Origin: Asticcacaulis sp.
Lineage (GTDB): Bacteria > Pseudomonadota > Alphaproteobacteria > Caulobacterales > Caulobacteraceae
NCBI RefSeq assembly: GCF_020217185.1
Contig: NZ_JAIWNX010000010.1
Span: 1 to 10,000 of the forward strand
Length of the DNA: 10,000 nucleotides
Direction of reading: 5' to 3'
Made by a program: the position numbers and the translations under genes. Of this stretch, positions 1 through 7,285 are shown piece after piece. Below the pieces are notes generated by a model. It searched no databases. It saw only the letters and a program-made list of their open reading frames with translations, and was not told the DNA's origin. Each line of letters opens with the position of its first letter. Positions within the stretch are counted from its first letter, which is position 1.

Positions 1-1320
1 ATAGGCGGCCTTATAGTCCACGCCGGGCACGCCCTTGATGCAGGCCTCGGCCAGAACGGCGGCGCTATGGTAGCCGATCATGGTGTCGGTTTCGCGCCCC
101 TGAAGCGGCCAGATGGGTGCGCCCGCCGGGCTTTCCTGCCCCATGCGCGCCAGACCGCCGATCATACCGGGCAGGCGCGGCCCCTGCGTCAGCGTGTACA
201 GCGGATGCGCGGCGCGATAGGTGTCCCACAGGCTGTAAGTCGAATAGTTCTCCTCACCGGGTTTCAGGCTGTGCACCTGATTGTCCATGCCGCGATAGCG
301 CCGATCGACGTCGGAAAACATGGTCGGCGCCAGCAGGCTATGGTAATGGGCCGTATAGAAAACCTTGTGGTCATTCGGGTCACTCAGGTCCACGCGGATG
401 CGCGACAGTTCGCTTTGCCACGCCAGATGCGCTGACCTGCGCGTGCTCTCGAAATCAAAGCCCGGCTGTTCAGCCTCAAGGTTTTTCAGCGCCCCGTCGA
501 TATCGACCGCCGAAATCCCCACCTTGACCAGCAGCGGGGCCGACCCCGCATCATCGAAATGCAGGGCGCATTTCAGCTTGCCGCCGGCAACCTCTGTGCC
601 GCCGACCGGCGCGTCGTCCTGATACAGTTCGGCACGGCTGAACGGACGCGACAGTTTCAGCGCAAAGAAGATCCAGCGCCCGCCGGCCCACATGAAGACC
701 TGACGCCCACCCACCAGCGTGTCATTGCCGATCAGGCGCAGACTCGTATTGTCGAGCTTGGTCGCGGGCGATTTTTCCCACCAGTTGCGCTGCCCGTGCG
801 CCCAGTCGATCAGAAGGTGCCCCGCCTCGCCGGCCGGGAAGACGTAACGGTGCAGACCCGTGCGCAAGGTGGCCGTCAGTTCGGCGCGCACGCGGCTGTC
901 GGTCAGGGTGACGGCGTAGTAGCCGGGACTGGCCACCTCATCGGTATAGCGCGAGCGGTAGCTGCCTCCGATCTTTCCCGGCTCACCGGGATTGAGCACG
1001 ACGGCTCCGGTGCGCGGCGTCACCAGACAGTCGAGCATATCCGCGCAGCCCGTCCCCGACAGGTGGGTGTGCGAAAAGCCCATGATCGAGCCGTCCTTGA
1101 CGTGATAGCCGGAGCAGGAATCCCAGCCATTATTGCTGGTGTCCGGCGACAACTGCACCATGCCAAACGGCAGGGTCGCTCCCGGATAGGTGTGGCCGTG
1201 GCCGCCCGTGCCGATAAAGGGATCGACATGGGCGCACAGGTCGTCTTCAGCGGCCAGAGACTGAACCGGCAGGACGGAGGCCACCGAGGCGGCCCCCAGA
1301 AGCGAACGGCGATTGATCAT
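1..1320 (-). CDS. GH92 exo-alpha-mannosidase, N-terminal 440 residues (partial, runs off the left edge)
   Basis: This is a calcium-dependent, inverting GH92 alpha-mannosidase; family members remove terminal alpha-1,2-, 1,3-, 1,4- or 1,6-mannose. The ATG at 1320 follows a GGAGTG ribosome site at 1328-1333. The first residues, INRRSLLGAAS, form a twin-arginine signal, with likely cleavage near the AA at residues 23-24 and no lipobox. Family hallmarks are visible: VDPFIGTGGHGHTYPGA at 32-48, PFGMVQLSPD at 51-60, GFSHTHLSGTG at 81-91, YSLWDTYRAAHPLYTL at 362-377 and GRETDTMIGYHS at 408-419. Full-length relatives have about 740-780 residues, so roughly 300 residues are missing. By comparison with Bacteroides BT3990 (recalled acid E533, base D644), the catalytic acid and base probably lie outside the window. 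It is the last visible operon gene, 45 bases after GH125. By analogy with Xanthomonas NixK it would remove the alpha-1,3-mannose of a plant N-glycan core. The family call is firm; the linkage is inferred. Confidence 0.95.
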   Translation of the reverse strand, partial: MINRRSLLGAASVASVLPVQSLAAEDDLCAHVDPFIGTGGHGHTYPGATLPFGMVQLSPDTSNNGWDSCSGYHVKDGSIMGFSHTHLSGTGCADMLDCLVTPRTGAVVLNPGEPGKIGGSYRSRYTDEVASPGYYAVTLTDSRVRAELTATLRTGLHRYVFPAGEAGHLLIDWAHGQRNWWEKSPATKLDNTSLRLIGNDTLVGGRQVFMWAGGRWIFFALKLSRPFSRAELYQDDAPVGGTEVAGGKLKCALHFDDAGSAPLLVKVGISAVDIDGALKNLEAEQPGFDFESTRRSAHLAWQSELSRIRVDLSDPNDHKVFYTAHYHSLLAPTMFSDVDRRYRGMDNQVHSLKPGEENYSTYSLWDTYRAAHPLYTLTQGPRLPGMIGGLARMGQESPAGAPIWPLQGRETDTMIGYHSAAVLAEACIKGVPGVDYKAAY

Positions 1321-1365
1321 CGAAAGGCACTCCATAGTCGCGGGTTATCGCGGCAAATCACAAGG
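1321..1365 (-). promoter_or_regulatory. Intergenic gap GH125-GH92 with ribosome binding site
   Basis: This is the longest gap between genes in the window, at 45 bases. It holds a good Shine-Dalgarno sequence, GGAGTG (1328-1333), 7 bases before the GH92 ATG. The only self-complementary element is a very short CGCG...CGCG pair just downstream of the GH125 stop. It is too weak to call a terminator, and no U-tract follows. GH92 is therefore probably co-transcribed with GH125 but translated from its own ribosome site. Confidence 0.6.
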
Positions 1366-2796
1366 TCACAGAAGGTCGGGGGCGGTCCGCATCAGGGTCA
1401 GCACGGTCTCTCCAAACAGGCTGTTGGCCCAGGCAAACCATGAGCGGGTGAAATGACCGGCGTCATCCTTATGCACGGACTCATTGACGAAACCGCGCGG
1501 AGCCGAGGCCCGCACAATGCCCGCAAGGCAGGCGCGTTGTTCGGCCTTGTCCTGCGTGGTCAGTATCTGCATCATCAGGGCGATGGGCCACACCGTGTCC
1601 GGCTCCGAATGCGGGCTGCCGACGCCGGACAGCACCTTGCCCTCGAAATAATAGGGGTTGCGGCGGCTCAACACCGCGCGGCGGGTGCGCTGATAGAGCG
1701 GGTCGTCGATACGGCAGGCCCCCAGATAGGGCAGGCTGAGCAGGCTTGGCACATTGGCGTCGTCCATAAACAGGCCATTGCCGAAGCCATCGACCTCATA
1801 GGCCCACATGTCGCCACCGTCAGGCGCGCTGAGGCGGCCATAGGCGTTCAGGGCGTCGCTGACCTCCTGCGCCAGCGCCAGACACGACTGCGCAAACCCT
1901 GCCCCAAGCCCCGTCGGTTGCGCCAGCTCAGCCAGTTGCCGCAGACTCACGACCGCAAAATGATTGGCCGGGATGAGGAAGGGATAGAGGCAGGCATCGT
2001 CGGACGGGCGGAAACCGGAATGGATCAGCCCGATCTTGCGCGTCGGGGCCCCGTAGCCGCGCGCCAGCGTCTCGGTGGGTTCGGACGCCGTGCGCTGAAA
2101 GCGGTAAGGACCGTTGCCCTCCTTACGCTGCTGAACGCGGAAGGTATCGACCACCGTGTGCATGGCGGCGCGCCAGGTCTCGTCAAAGGCGCTGACATCC
2201 CCCGTCTGCCGCCAGTACAGATAGGACAGGCGCACCGGATAGCACAGCGAGTCTATTTCCCATTTGCGCTCGGCCACACCCGGCTTCATGTCGGTAAAGT
2301 CGGTCTGCGACCATGACAGGTCGGTGCGCGCCCTGGGGTCGTGCATATAGGCATTGGCATAGGGGTCGATCAGGATGCAGCGCGATTGCCGGTGGATCAG
2401 ACCGACAAACAGGCGTTGCAGCGCCTTGTCCTCCGTCACCAGCGGCAGATAGGGCGTCACCTGCGCCGACGAGTCGCGCAGCCACAATGCCTTGATATCG
2501 CCGGTAATGACGAAGGTGTCGGGCTTGCCATCCACCTCCCCCAGCTCAACCGTCGTATCGAGCGTGTTGGGGTAGGCGTTTTCAAACAGCCGCGCTAGAG
2601 CCGGGTTGCGGATAGCGCGGCGGGCCTTGGTGATGGTCGCTTCGACCGCCGCCGAGCGGAAGCCTCGCTGTTGCGGCGGAAGCCGCAGGCCAGAGGCCAC
2701 CTGAGGCGACATGGGCGGAATTTCGGCCAGAGCGGGCGTCGCCAATGCGCCCAGTGTGGTTGCCCCCAAAGCGGTGAGAAACTGTCTGCGCTGCAT
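1366..2796 (-). CDS. GH125 exo-alpha-1,6-mannosidase, Tat-exported
   Basis: The 476-residue protein is a metal-independent, inverting exo-alpha-1,6-mannosidase of family GH125 (formerly DUF1237), with the single (alpha/alpha)6-barrel expected for the family. The N-terminus [12 protein letters not shown] is a twin-arginine signal with probable cleavage after ALA at residue 24. Family blocks include [19 protein letters not shown] at 101-119, [20 protein letters not shown] at 259-278, the [20 protein letters not shown] stretch at 330-349, [14 protein letters not shown] at 391-404 and [20 protein letters not shown] at 437-456. By comparison with the Clostridium perfringens enzyme (recalled acid D220, base E393), D266 or D267 and E439 are the likely acid and base; this pairing is inferred, not aligned. 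It starts 5 bases after GH35, with its ribosome site inside the end of GH35. In the Xanthomonas nix system the GH125 enzyme NixJ removes the alpha-1,6-mannose once GH92 and GH3 have acted. Confidence 0.95.
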   Translation of the reverse strand: MQRRQFLTALGATTLGALATPALAEIPPMSPQVASGLRLPPQQRGFRSAAVEATITKARRAIRNPALARLFENAYPNTLDTTVELGEVDGKPDTFVITGDIKALWLRDSSAQVTPYLPLVTEDKALQRLFVGLIHRQSRCILIDPYANAYMHDPRARTDLSWSQTDFTDMKPGVAERKWEIDSLCYPVRLSYLYWRQTGDVSAFDETWRAAMHTVVDTFRVQQRKEGNGPYRFQRTASEPTETLARGYGAPTRKIGLIHSGFRPSDDACLYPFLIPANHFAVVSLRQLAELAQPTGLGAGFAQSCLALAQEVSDALNAYGRLSAPDGGDMWAYEVDGFGNGLFMDDANVPSLLSLPYLGACRIDDPLYQRTRRAVLSRRNPYYFEGKVLSGVGSPHSEPDTVWPIALMMQILTTQDKAEQRACLAGIVRASAPRGFVNESVHKDDAGHFTRSWFAWANSLFGETVLTLMRTAPDLL

Positions 2797-2801
2797 CGGC
2801 C

Positions 2802-4643
2802 CTATCCTTTTACCAGACCCGGCAGGTCCCAGATCTGCGATCCCGAACCGGCCAGTGAGCGTTCGCCCTGATCGTGCAGGTCGAGCACGACGACCTCATT
2901 GACCCCGACCTTGAGATAGGGGGCCGGGACGAAGACGGCGCGCTGCGGCCCAACGGACCAGTAGCGGCCCAGATTGTGCCCGTTGACCCAGACATAGCCC
3001 TTACCCCAACCGCGCAGGTCGAGGAAGGTGAAGCCCGCCTCAGTCGTTTCAAACGTGCCGCGATAGAAGGCCGGTCCATCGACGCGCTGACGCTTGAAGC
3101 GCAAGGCGCTGAGGTCATCCAGCGATACGCCCAGATGCGTCCAGCCGGTAAGCGGCTTGCCATTCAGCGTGACCGGCCCGATCAGGCCCTTCTGATCCTT
3201 GCCGATCTGATCGCCGTAGTTGACGTGGCCCATGGCGTCGATGAGCAGGTCGAGCGTGTCACCGGCCTTAAGCGACACCTCTATCTCGGTCTCTTTCAGA
3301 CGGCGATCCAGCGTCCCGAACCGGGCCTGTCCGGCGCTGACGAGAGCATAGTCGCGCGCTTCGCCCACACGCAGTTGCCCCGAAAGCGCGGTTTTGGCCG
3401 CGTGGCGATAGAGCATCAGGCCGTGGTTCTGCCCCATCTGCTCAAAGGTTTTGGGCTGCGCATGGCTGACACCCTTGGGGTAGAGTTGTGACAGCGGGGC
3501 CGTTTCGCGCAGGGTAAAGCGCTCAATTTTGAGGGCCTTTTCCGGCTCCGGCAGGGCGGTGAAGCGCTCCGGTGGCAGGTAGCGACGGAACAGTTCGCGC
3601 GCCGCCTCGTATTTCGGTGTCACGCGCCCGGCCTCATCCAGCATGGCGTCGTAATCATAGCTGGAAATATCCGGCTGATAGCCATGCGTTTTGTGGAAGT
3701 TGGCCCCGGCGTCGAAGGCGAAAGAGGTGCCGCCGTGCAGCATGTAGAAGGAGAAGCTGATGCGGTTATCGAGCATCCATTTCAGGCTCTCCATCAGCGG
3801 CGGGATTTCCATATTGGAGTGCATTTCCCCGAAGTGGTCGAACCAGCCGCCCCACAGCTCGGTACACATGCGCGGGCCCTTGGTCTTGAACCTGGCATAG
3901 CGCGCAAACTCGCCCTCCGCCTTGTCATAGGTGCCGAAATTGATGCCATTGAACAGTTCCGGCAGGGCGCCGTTTTCAATGACCGCCGCCCCATCGACGG
4001 TATAGAGCTGACCGCTAAAACCGGCGGCGCGCACCTGATCGCGGACGGCGCGCATATAGTTGAGGTCATTGCCGTAGGAGCCGTACTCGTTTTCGACCTG
4101 CGTCATCAGGATCGGGCCGCCCTTGTCGATTTCAAGGTGCGCCACCTCCTGCCCCAGCCGCTTCAGCCACTGACCCGCCGGGCCCATATAGCGCGGGTCG
4201 AGCGAACGCGGGCGGATGTCCGGGTCATTGAGGAACCACGCCGGATAGCCGCCATTGTCCCACTCGGCGCAGGCATAGGGGCCGGGCCGCAACAGGACGT
4301 GCAGCCCCTCTTCCTGCGCCATCTTCACCCAGGCGGCGACATCGAGATTGCCGCTGAAATCATAGACGCCCGGCCTTTTCTCGTGCGCGCTCCAGAAGGT
4401 GTAGGTCGAGAGCGTATTCAGCCCCAGTGCCTTCAGCTTGCGCAGACGATCGCGCCACAGTTCGCGCGGGATGCGCGGATAGTGCATCTCACCCGCCATC
4501 AGGTGCACGGGCTTACCGTCCAGCAGGAAGTCATCATCCTTTATCGTAAAGCGCGACGGGGCCGCGCTGGCGTCAGCGGCTGAAAAACCGAGCGTCACCG
4601 TCGAAGCGGCCAGCCCGCCGAGAATCTGTCTGCGATCAATCAT
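2802..4643 (-). CDS. GH35 beta-galactosidase, Tat-exported
   Basis: The 613-residue protein is a retaining GH35 beta-galactosidase that releases non-reducing beta-galactose. The N-terminus [11 protein letters not shown] is a twin-arginine signal with cleavage near ASA/A at residues 25-28. The TIM barrel begins at about residue 32 with a classic GH35 opening: [20 protein letters not shown] at 51-70, [19 protein letters not shown] at 80-98 and [20 protein letters not shown] at 117-136. The motif [17 protein letters not shown] at 175-191 carries the acid/base E186, and [14 protein letters not shown] at 260-273 carries the nucleophile E262. These match E188 and E268 of human GLB1. A jelly-roll galactose-binding-like region ends the protein (about 525-595, [24 protein letters not shown]). 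A CAGGA ribosome site (4654-4658) precedes the ATG by 10 bases. GH35 also includes beta-1,3/1,4/1,6-galactosidases and some exo-glucosaminidases. In this operon, removal of the beta-1,3-galactose of Lewis a antennae is the most likely role, by inference. Confidence 0.95.
   Translation of the reverse strand: MIDRRQILGGLAASTVTLGFSAADASAAPSRFTIKDDDFLLDGKPVHLMAGEMHYPRIPRELWRDRLRKLKALGLNTLSTYTFWSAHEKRPGVYDFSGNLDVAAWVKMAQEEGLHVLLRPGPYACAEWDNGGYPAWFLNDPDIRPRSLDPRYMGPAGQWLKRLGQEVAHLEIDKGGPILMTQVENEYGSYGNDLNYMRAVRDQVRAAGFSGQLYTVDGAAVIENGALPELFNGINFGTYDKAEGEFARYARFKTKGPRMCTELWGGWFDHFGEMHSNMEIPPLMESLKWMLDNRISFSFYMLHGGTSFAFDAGANFHKTHGYQPDISSYDYDAMLDEAGRVTPKYEAARELFRRYLPPERFTALPEPEKALKIERFTLRETAPLSQLYPKGVSHAQPKTFEQMGQNHGLMLYRHAAKTALSGQLRVGEARDYALVSAGQARFGTLDRRLKETEIEVSLKAGDTLDLLIDAMGHVNYGDQIGKDQKGLIGPVTLNGKPLTGWTHLGVSLDDLSALRFKRQRVDGPAFYRGTFETTEAGFTFLDLRGWGKGYVWVNGHNLGRYWSVGPQRAVFVPAPYLKVGVNEVVVLDLHDQGERSLAGSGSQIWDLPGLVKG
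2805..2810 (-). promoter_or_regulatory. Ribosome binding site of the GH125 gene, embedded in the end of GH35
   Basis: AAAGGA makes up the last two sense codons (Lys-Gly) of GH35 and ends 8 bases before the GH125 ATG. The GH35 stop TAG lies between this site and the start. Ribosomes finishing GH35 would therefore cover the site, which suggests coupled translation of the two genes. It also confirms ATG 2796 as the start. Confidence 0.7.
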
Positions 4644-4660
4644 GAGCGTCGTATCCTGTC

Positions 4661-7285
4661 TTACTTCGGCAGCGCCATCTGGCCGGTGATCGAAAAATCG
4701 GCGTTCAGGGTCTGAGCAAATCCGGGCTGGCCGCCACCGACCGACAGGCTGTAGGCCCCGGCCCGGATGGCGCGCTCGCCCTCAAGCGTGACCGTACTCA
4801 GATCACGCGGGTCAATCGTCATATAAACGACCCGGCTTTCGCCCGGCTTCAGGCTGACGCGCGAAAACGCCGCCAGCGAGGCATTGAGGCCAAAGGCATC
4901 CGGACGTTTGACGTAAAGCTGAGCCACCTCGTCCCCGGCGCGCCGACCCGTATTGCGCACACGGACGCTGAGGCGCAGCGGCTGACCGGCGTTCAGCGAG
5001 GTCGTGTCCAGTTTCAGATCGCTATAGCTGAACTGCGTGTAGGACAGGCCGTGGCCGAAGGGATAGAGCGGCTTGCCCTTGAAATAACGATAGGTGCGCC
5101 CTTCCATGCGGTAGTCGATAAAGGGTGGCAGGTCCTGCACCGAACGATAGAAGGTCACGGGCAGGCGACCGGAGGGGTTAGACTCGCCGGTCAGGGTGCG
5201 GGCAATGGCCGTGCCCCCCGCCTCGCCCGGATACCAGGCGGCCACTATGGCGTCGGCGTGGGCGTCGGCCCAGTTAAGCGCCACCGCCGAACCGGACAGC
5301 AGTACCACCACCAGCGGCTTATCCGTCGCCTTGACCGCCTTCAGCAGATCTTCCTGCGTGCGCGGCAGGCCGAGATCGGTGCGATCCCCGCGGTCAAAGC
5401 CCGGCACCAGAATCTGAAGCTCCTCGCCTTCGATGTCCGGCGACAGGCCGACGAAGGCCACGATAGCGTCAGCGGCCTGCGCGGCCTTGACCGCTTCGTC
5501 GATCTGCGGCTGTGCCGGGGCGATCCATTGCAGGCGCACGCCCCAATCGCCGCCCACATGGCGGTACTCCAGGCGCAGACGGCGCGCGGCGGCGCTGTCG
5601 AAGGTCAGTTCGGCCTCCAGAGACTTACCGTCGCCCGTATCGACGATGACCGGCTTGTCATCGAGATAGAGGCGCACCTCATCGTGCTGATTGGCCTCGC
5701 AGGACCAGCAGCGATCCACGAACACTTTCAGGCGATAGGTGCCCGCCGCCGGGGGCACGATCTGACCGCTCCAGCGGATGCTGTAAGGGCCGTCTTTCAG
5801 CCCCTTGACCGGCAGGCGGTTCATGAATTCCAGATTTACGGTACGCTCGGTGCGCGTCTCGACCGGCGCACCGGCAAAATCGGCATTGGCGTAATAGCTG
5901 GCCGTCAGACCCGATAGGCCTTCAGGCGTGCGCAACGCGGTTTCGGGCACCGTAGTCGGCACCCCTTCGGCCAAGGTCGCGCCCTGCGCATAGAGCACCT
6001 TCGCGGCCCCCAGTTGCGCCCGCAATCCGGCCAGCGGCGTCACCGGCTGACGCGCTATGCCATTATAATTGCCGCGCAACGTCTCCTGCGTGTCGGCATT
6101 GGGGCCGATGACCGCGACAGTCTGACCCGGCTTGAGCGGCAAGACGCCATTGTTTTTGAGCAGGACCAGCGACTGTTCCGCCGCCTGTAGCGCCAATCCT
6201 TGCGCCTGCGGTGTATTGATGGCGGCCGGGCTGATCTTCGACCACGGGCTGGGCGCGCCGTCGATGCCGAGACGCTTGCGCACATCCAGCAGGCGGTTCA
6301 GCGACTGATCCATCAGGGATTCGGGGATCAGGCCCCGGCTCACGGCTTCGGGCAGGGCCGCATAGGCATTGCCGCAGTTGAGATCGACGCCAGCCTTCAG
6401 GCTTTCGGCCGAAGATTCAGCGTCATTGAGGCGATAGAAGTGAAAGCGCGTCATGTCGTAGATGGCGTCGCAATCGGTGACGACATAGCCCTTGAAGCCC
6501 CAGGCGTCGCGCAGATAGGTCTTGAGCAGCAGGTCAGAGGCACAGGCCGGAACGCCCCCCACGGCATTATAGGCACACATGACCGACTGCGCCTTGGTCG
6601 TCATCACCGAATAACGGAAGGCCGGCAAATAGGTCATTTCCAGATCATAGGGCGATACCGAGGCGGCAAAACCATGCCGACCGGCCTCCGGCCCCGAATG
6701 CACGGCCAGATGCTTGACCGAGGCCACGACCTTCGGGTGCTGCGGGTCCGGCCCCTGAAGCCCGGTGACGAAGCCTTCAGCCAGACGGCTGGTCAGGAAG
6801 GGATCTTCGCCATAGGTCTCCTGCCCCCGCCCCCAGCGCGGATCACGGAAGATATTGATATTGGGCGACCACAGGGTCAGGCCGTAATAGCGCGGGTGAT
6901 CCCCCGCCGGATCGGTCGAATTGAACTTGGCGCGCGCCTCAGTGGAAACCACATCCCCCACCTGTTTCAGCAGAGCCGGGTTCCAGGTGGCCGCCAGGCC
7001 GATGGCCTGAGGGAATACGGTGGCTTCGCCCGCCCGCGCCACGCCGTGCAGGCCTTCGTTCCACCATTCGTAGGCGGTCAGACCCGCCGATGGCAGGGCT
7101 GGCGCCCGGTTCTGCATCTGCGCCGCCTTTTGCTCGACCGTCAGGCGGGCAATGCGCGGGTCCATGGGTGGCTCAGCCGTTTGCGCCAGCGCCGCACCCA
7201 GGGACAGGGCCCCCAGAGACAGGGCACTGAGGCTTACGGTCAGCAGAAGGGGTTTCACAGCAGAAAATACAGATCGGGAAATCAT
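4661..7285 (-). CDS. GH3 beta-xylosidase-type hydrolase with PA14 insert
   Basis: The 874-residue retaining GH3 enzyme is predicted to be a beta-xylosidase and, by analogy with Xanthomonas NixI, to remove the beta-1,2-xylose of plant N-glycans. A Sec signal ends at ALA (residue 34). Domains in order are the TIM barrel (about 42-345), the first half of the alpha/beta sandwich (about 370-450), a PA14 domain (about 458-592), the rest of the sandwich (about 595-740, with EGEE at 619-622 as the likely acid/base region), and an FnIII-like domain (about 765-868). The nucleophile is D271 in GYVVTDCDAIYDM. Conserved K191-H192 and RDPRWGRGQETYGEDP are present. E77 (WWNEGLHG) and C272 replace the Asp and Trp usual in beta-glucosidases, a combination typical of GH3 xylosidases. 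The ATG overlaps the GH2 stop and has no clear ribosome site. A beta-glucosidase or mixed activity cannot be excluded. Confidence 0.93.
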   Translation of the reverse strand: MISRSVFSAVKPLLLTVSLSALSLGALSLGAALAQTAEPPMDPRIARLTVEQKAAQMQNRAPALPSAGLTAYEWWNEGLHGVARAGEATVFPQAIGLAATWNPALLKQVGDVVSTEARAKFNSTDPAGDHPRYYGLTLWSPNINIFRDPRWGRGQETYGEDPFLTSRLAEGFVTGLQGPDPQHPKVVASVKHLAVHSGPEAGRHGFAASVSPYDLEMTYLPAFRYSVMTTKAQSVMCAYNAVGGVPACASDLLLKTYLRDAWGFKGYVVTDCDAIYDMTRFHFYRLNDAESSAESLKAGVDLNCGNAYAALPEAVSRGLIPESLMDQSLNRLLDVRKRLGIDGAPSPWSKISPAAINTPQAQGLALQAAEQSLVLLKNNGVLPLKPGQTVAVIGPNADTQETLRGNYNGIARQPVTPLAGLRAQLGAAKVLYAQGATLAEGVPTTVPETALRTPEGLSGLTASYYANADFAGAPVETRTERTVNLEFMNRLPVKGLKDGPYSIRWSGQIVPPAAGTYRLKVFVDRCWSCEANQHDEVRLYLDDKPVIVDTGDGKSLEAELTFDSAAARRLRLEYRHVGGDWGVRLQWIAPAQPQIDEAVKAAQAADAIVAFVGLSPDIEGEELQILVPGFDRGDRTDLGLPRTQEDLLKAVKATDKPLVVVLLSGSAVALNWADAHADAIVAAWYPGEAGGTAIARTLTGESNPSGRLPVTFYRSVQDLPPFIDYRMEGRTYRYFKGKPLYPFGHGLSYTQFSYSDLKLDTTSLNAGQPLRLSVRVRNTGRRAGDEVAQLYVKRPDAFGLNASLAAFSRVSLKPGESRVVYMTIDPRDLSTVTLEGERAIRAGAYSLSVGGGQPGFAQTLNADFSITGQMALPK
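7196..7225 (-). repeat. 15-base tandem duplication in the GH3 signal peptide
   Basis: Two adjacent 15-base units, differing at 2 positions, encode ALSLG twice (residues 21-30) in the hydrophobic core of the GH3 signal peptide. The duplication keeps the frame and lengthens the hydrophobic stretch by five residues. It is probably a replication-slippage product with little functional effect. Confidence 0.7.
7282..7285 (-). other. ATGA stop-start overlap between GH2 and GH3
   Basis: The GH3 ATG (7285-7283) and the GH2 TGA (7284-7282) share two bases within ATGA. The 25 bases upstream of the ATG show no purine-rich Shine-Dalgarno sequence. GH3 translation therefore probably depends on ribosomes terminating GH2 and re-initiating, which would tie the amounts of the two enzymes together. 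Confidence 0.8.

Noticed and set aside
1338..1353. Possible hairpin terminator between GH125 and GH92 (CGCG pair around a short AT-containing loop)
   Set aside because: The stem is only four base pairs and has no U-tract. The tight spacing and good ribosome site for GH92 argue for read-through.
559..1443. A 294-residue plus-strand open frame spanning the GH92-GH125 junction
   Set aside because: It is antisense to both genes, crosses their junction and shows no domain or start signal.
1453..2316. A 287-residue plus-strand open frame opposite GH125
   Set aside because: It is antisense to the conserved GH125 blocks and has no recognisable product.
3684..4583. A 299-residue plus-strand open frame opposite GH35
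   Set aside because: It lies wholly antisense to the conserved GH35 barrel, including both catalytic motifs, and reads as low-information shadow sequence.
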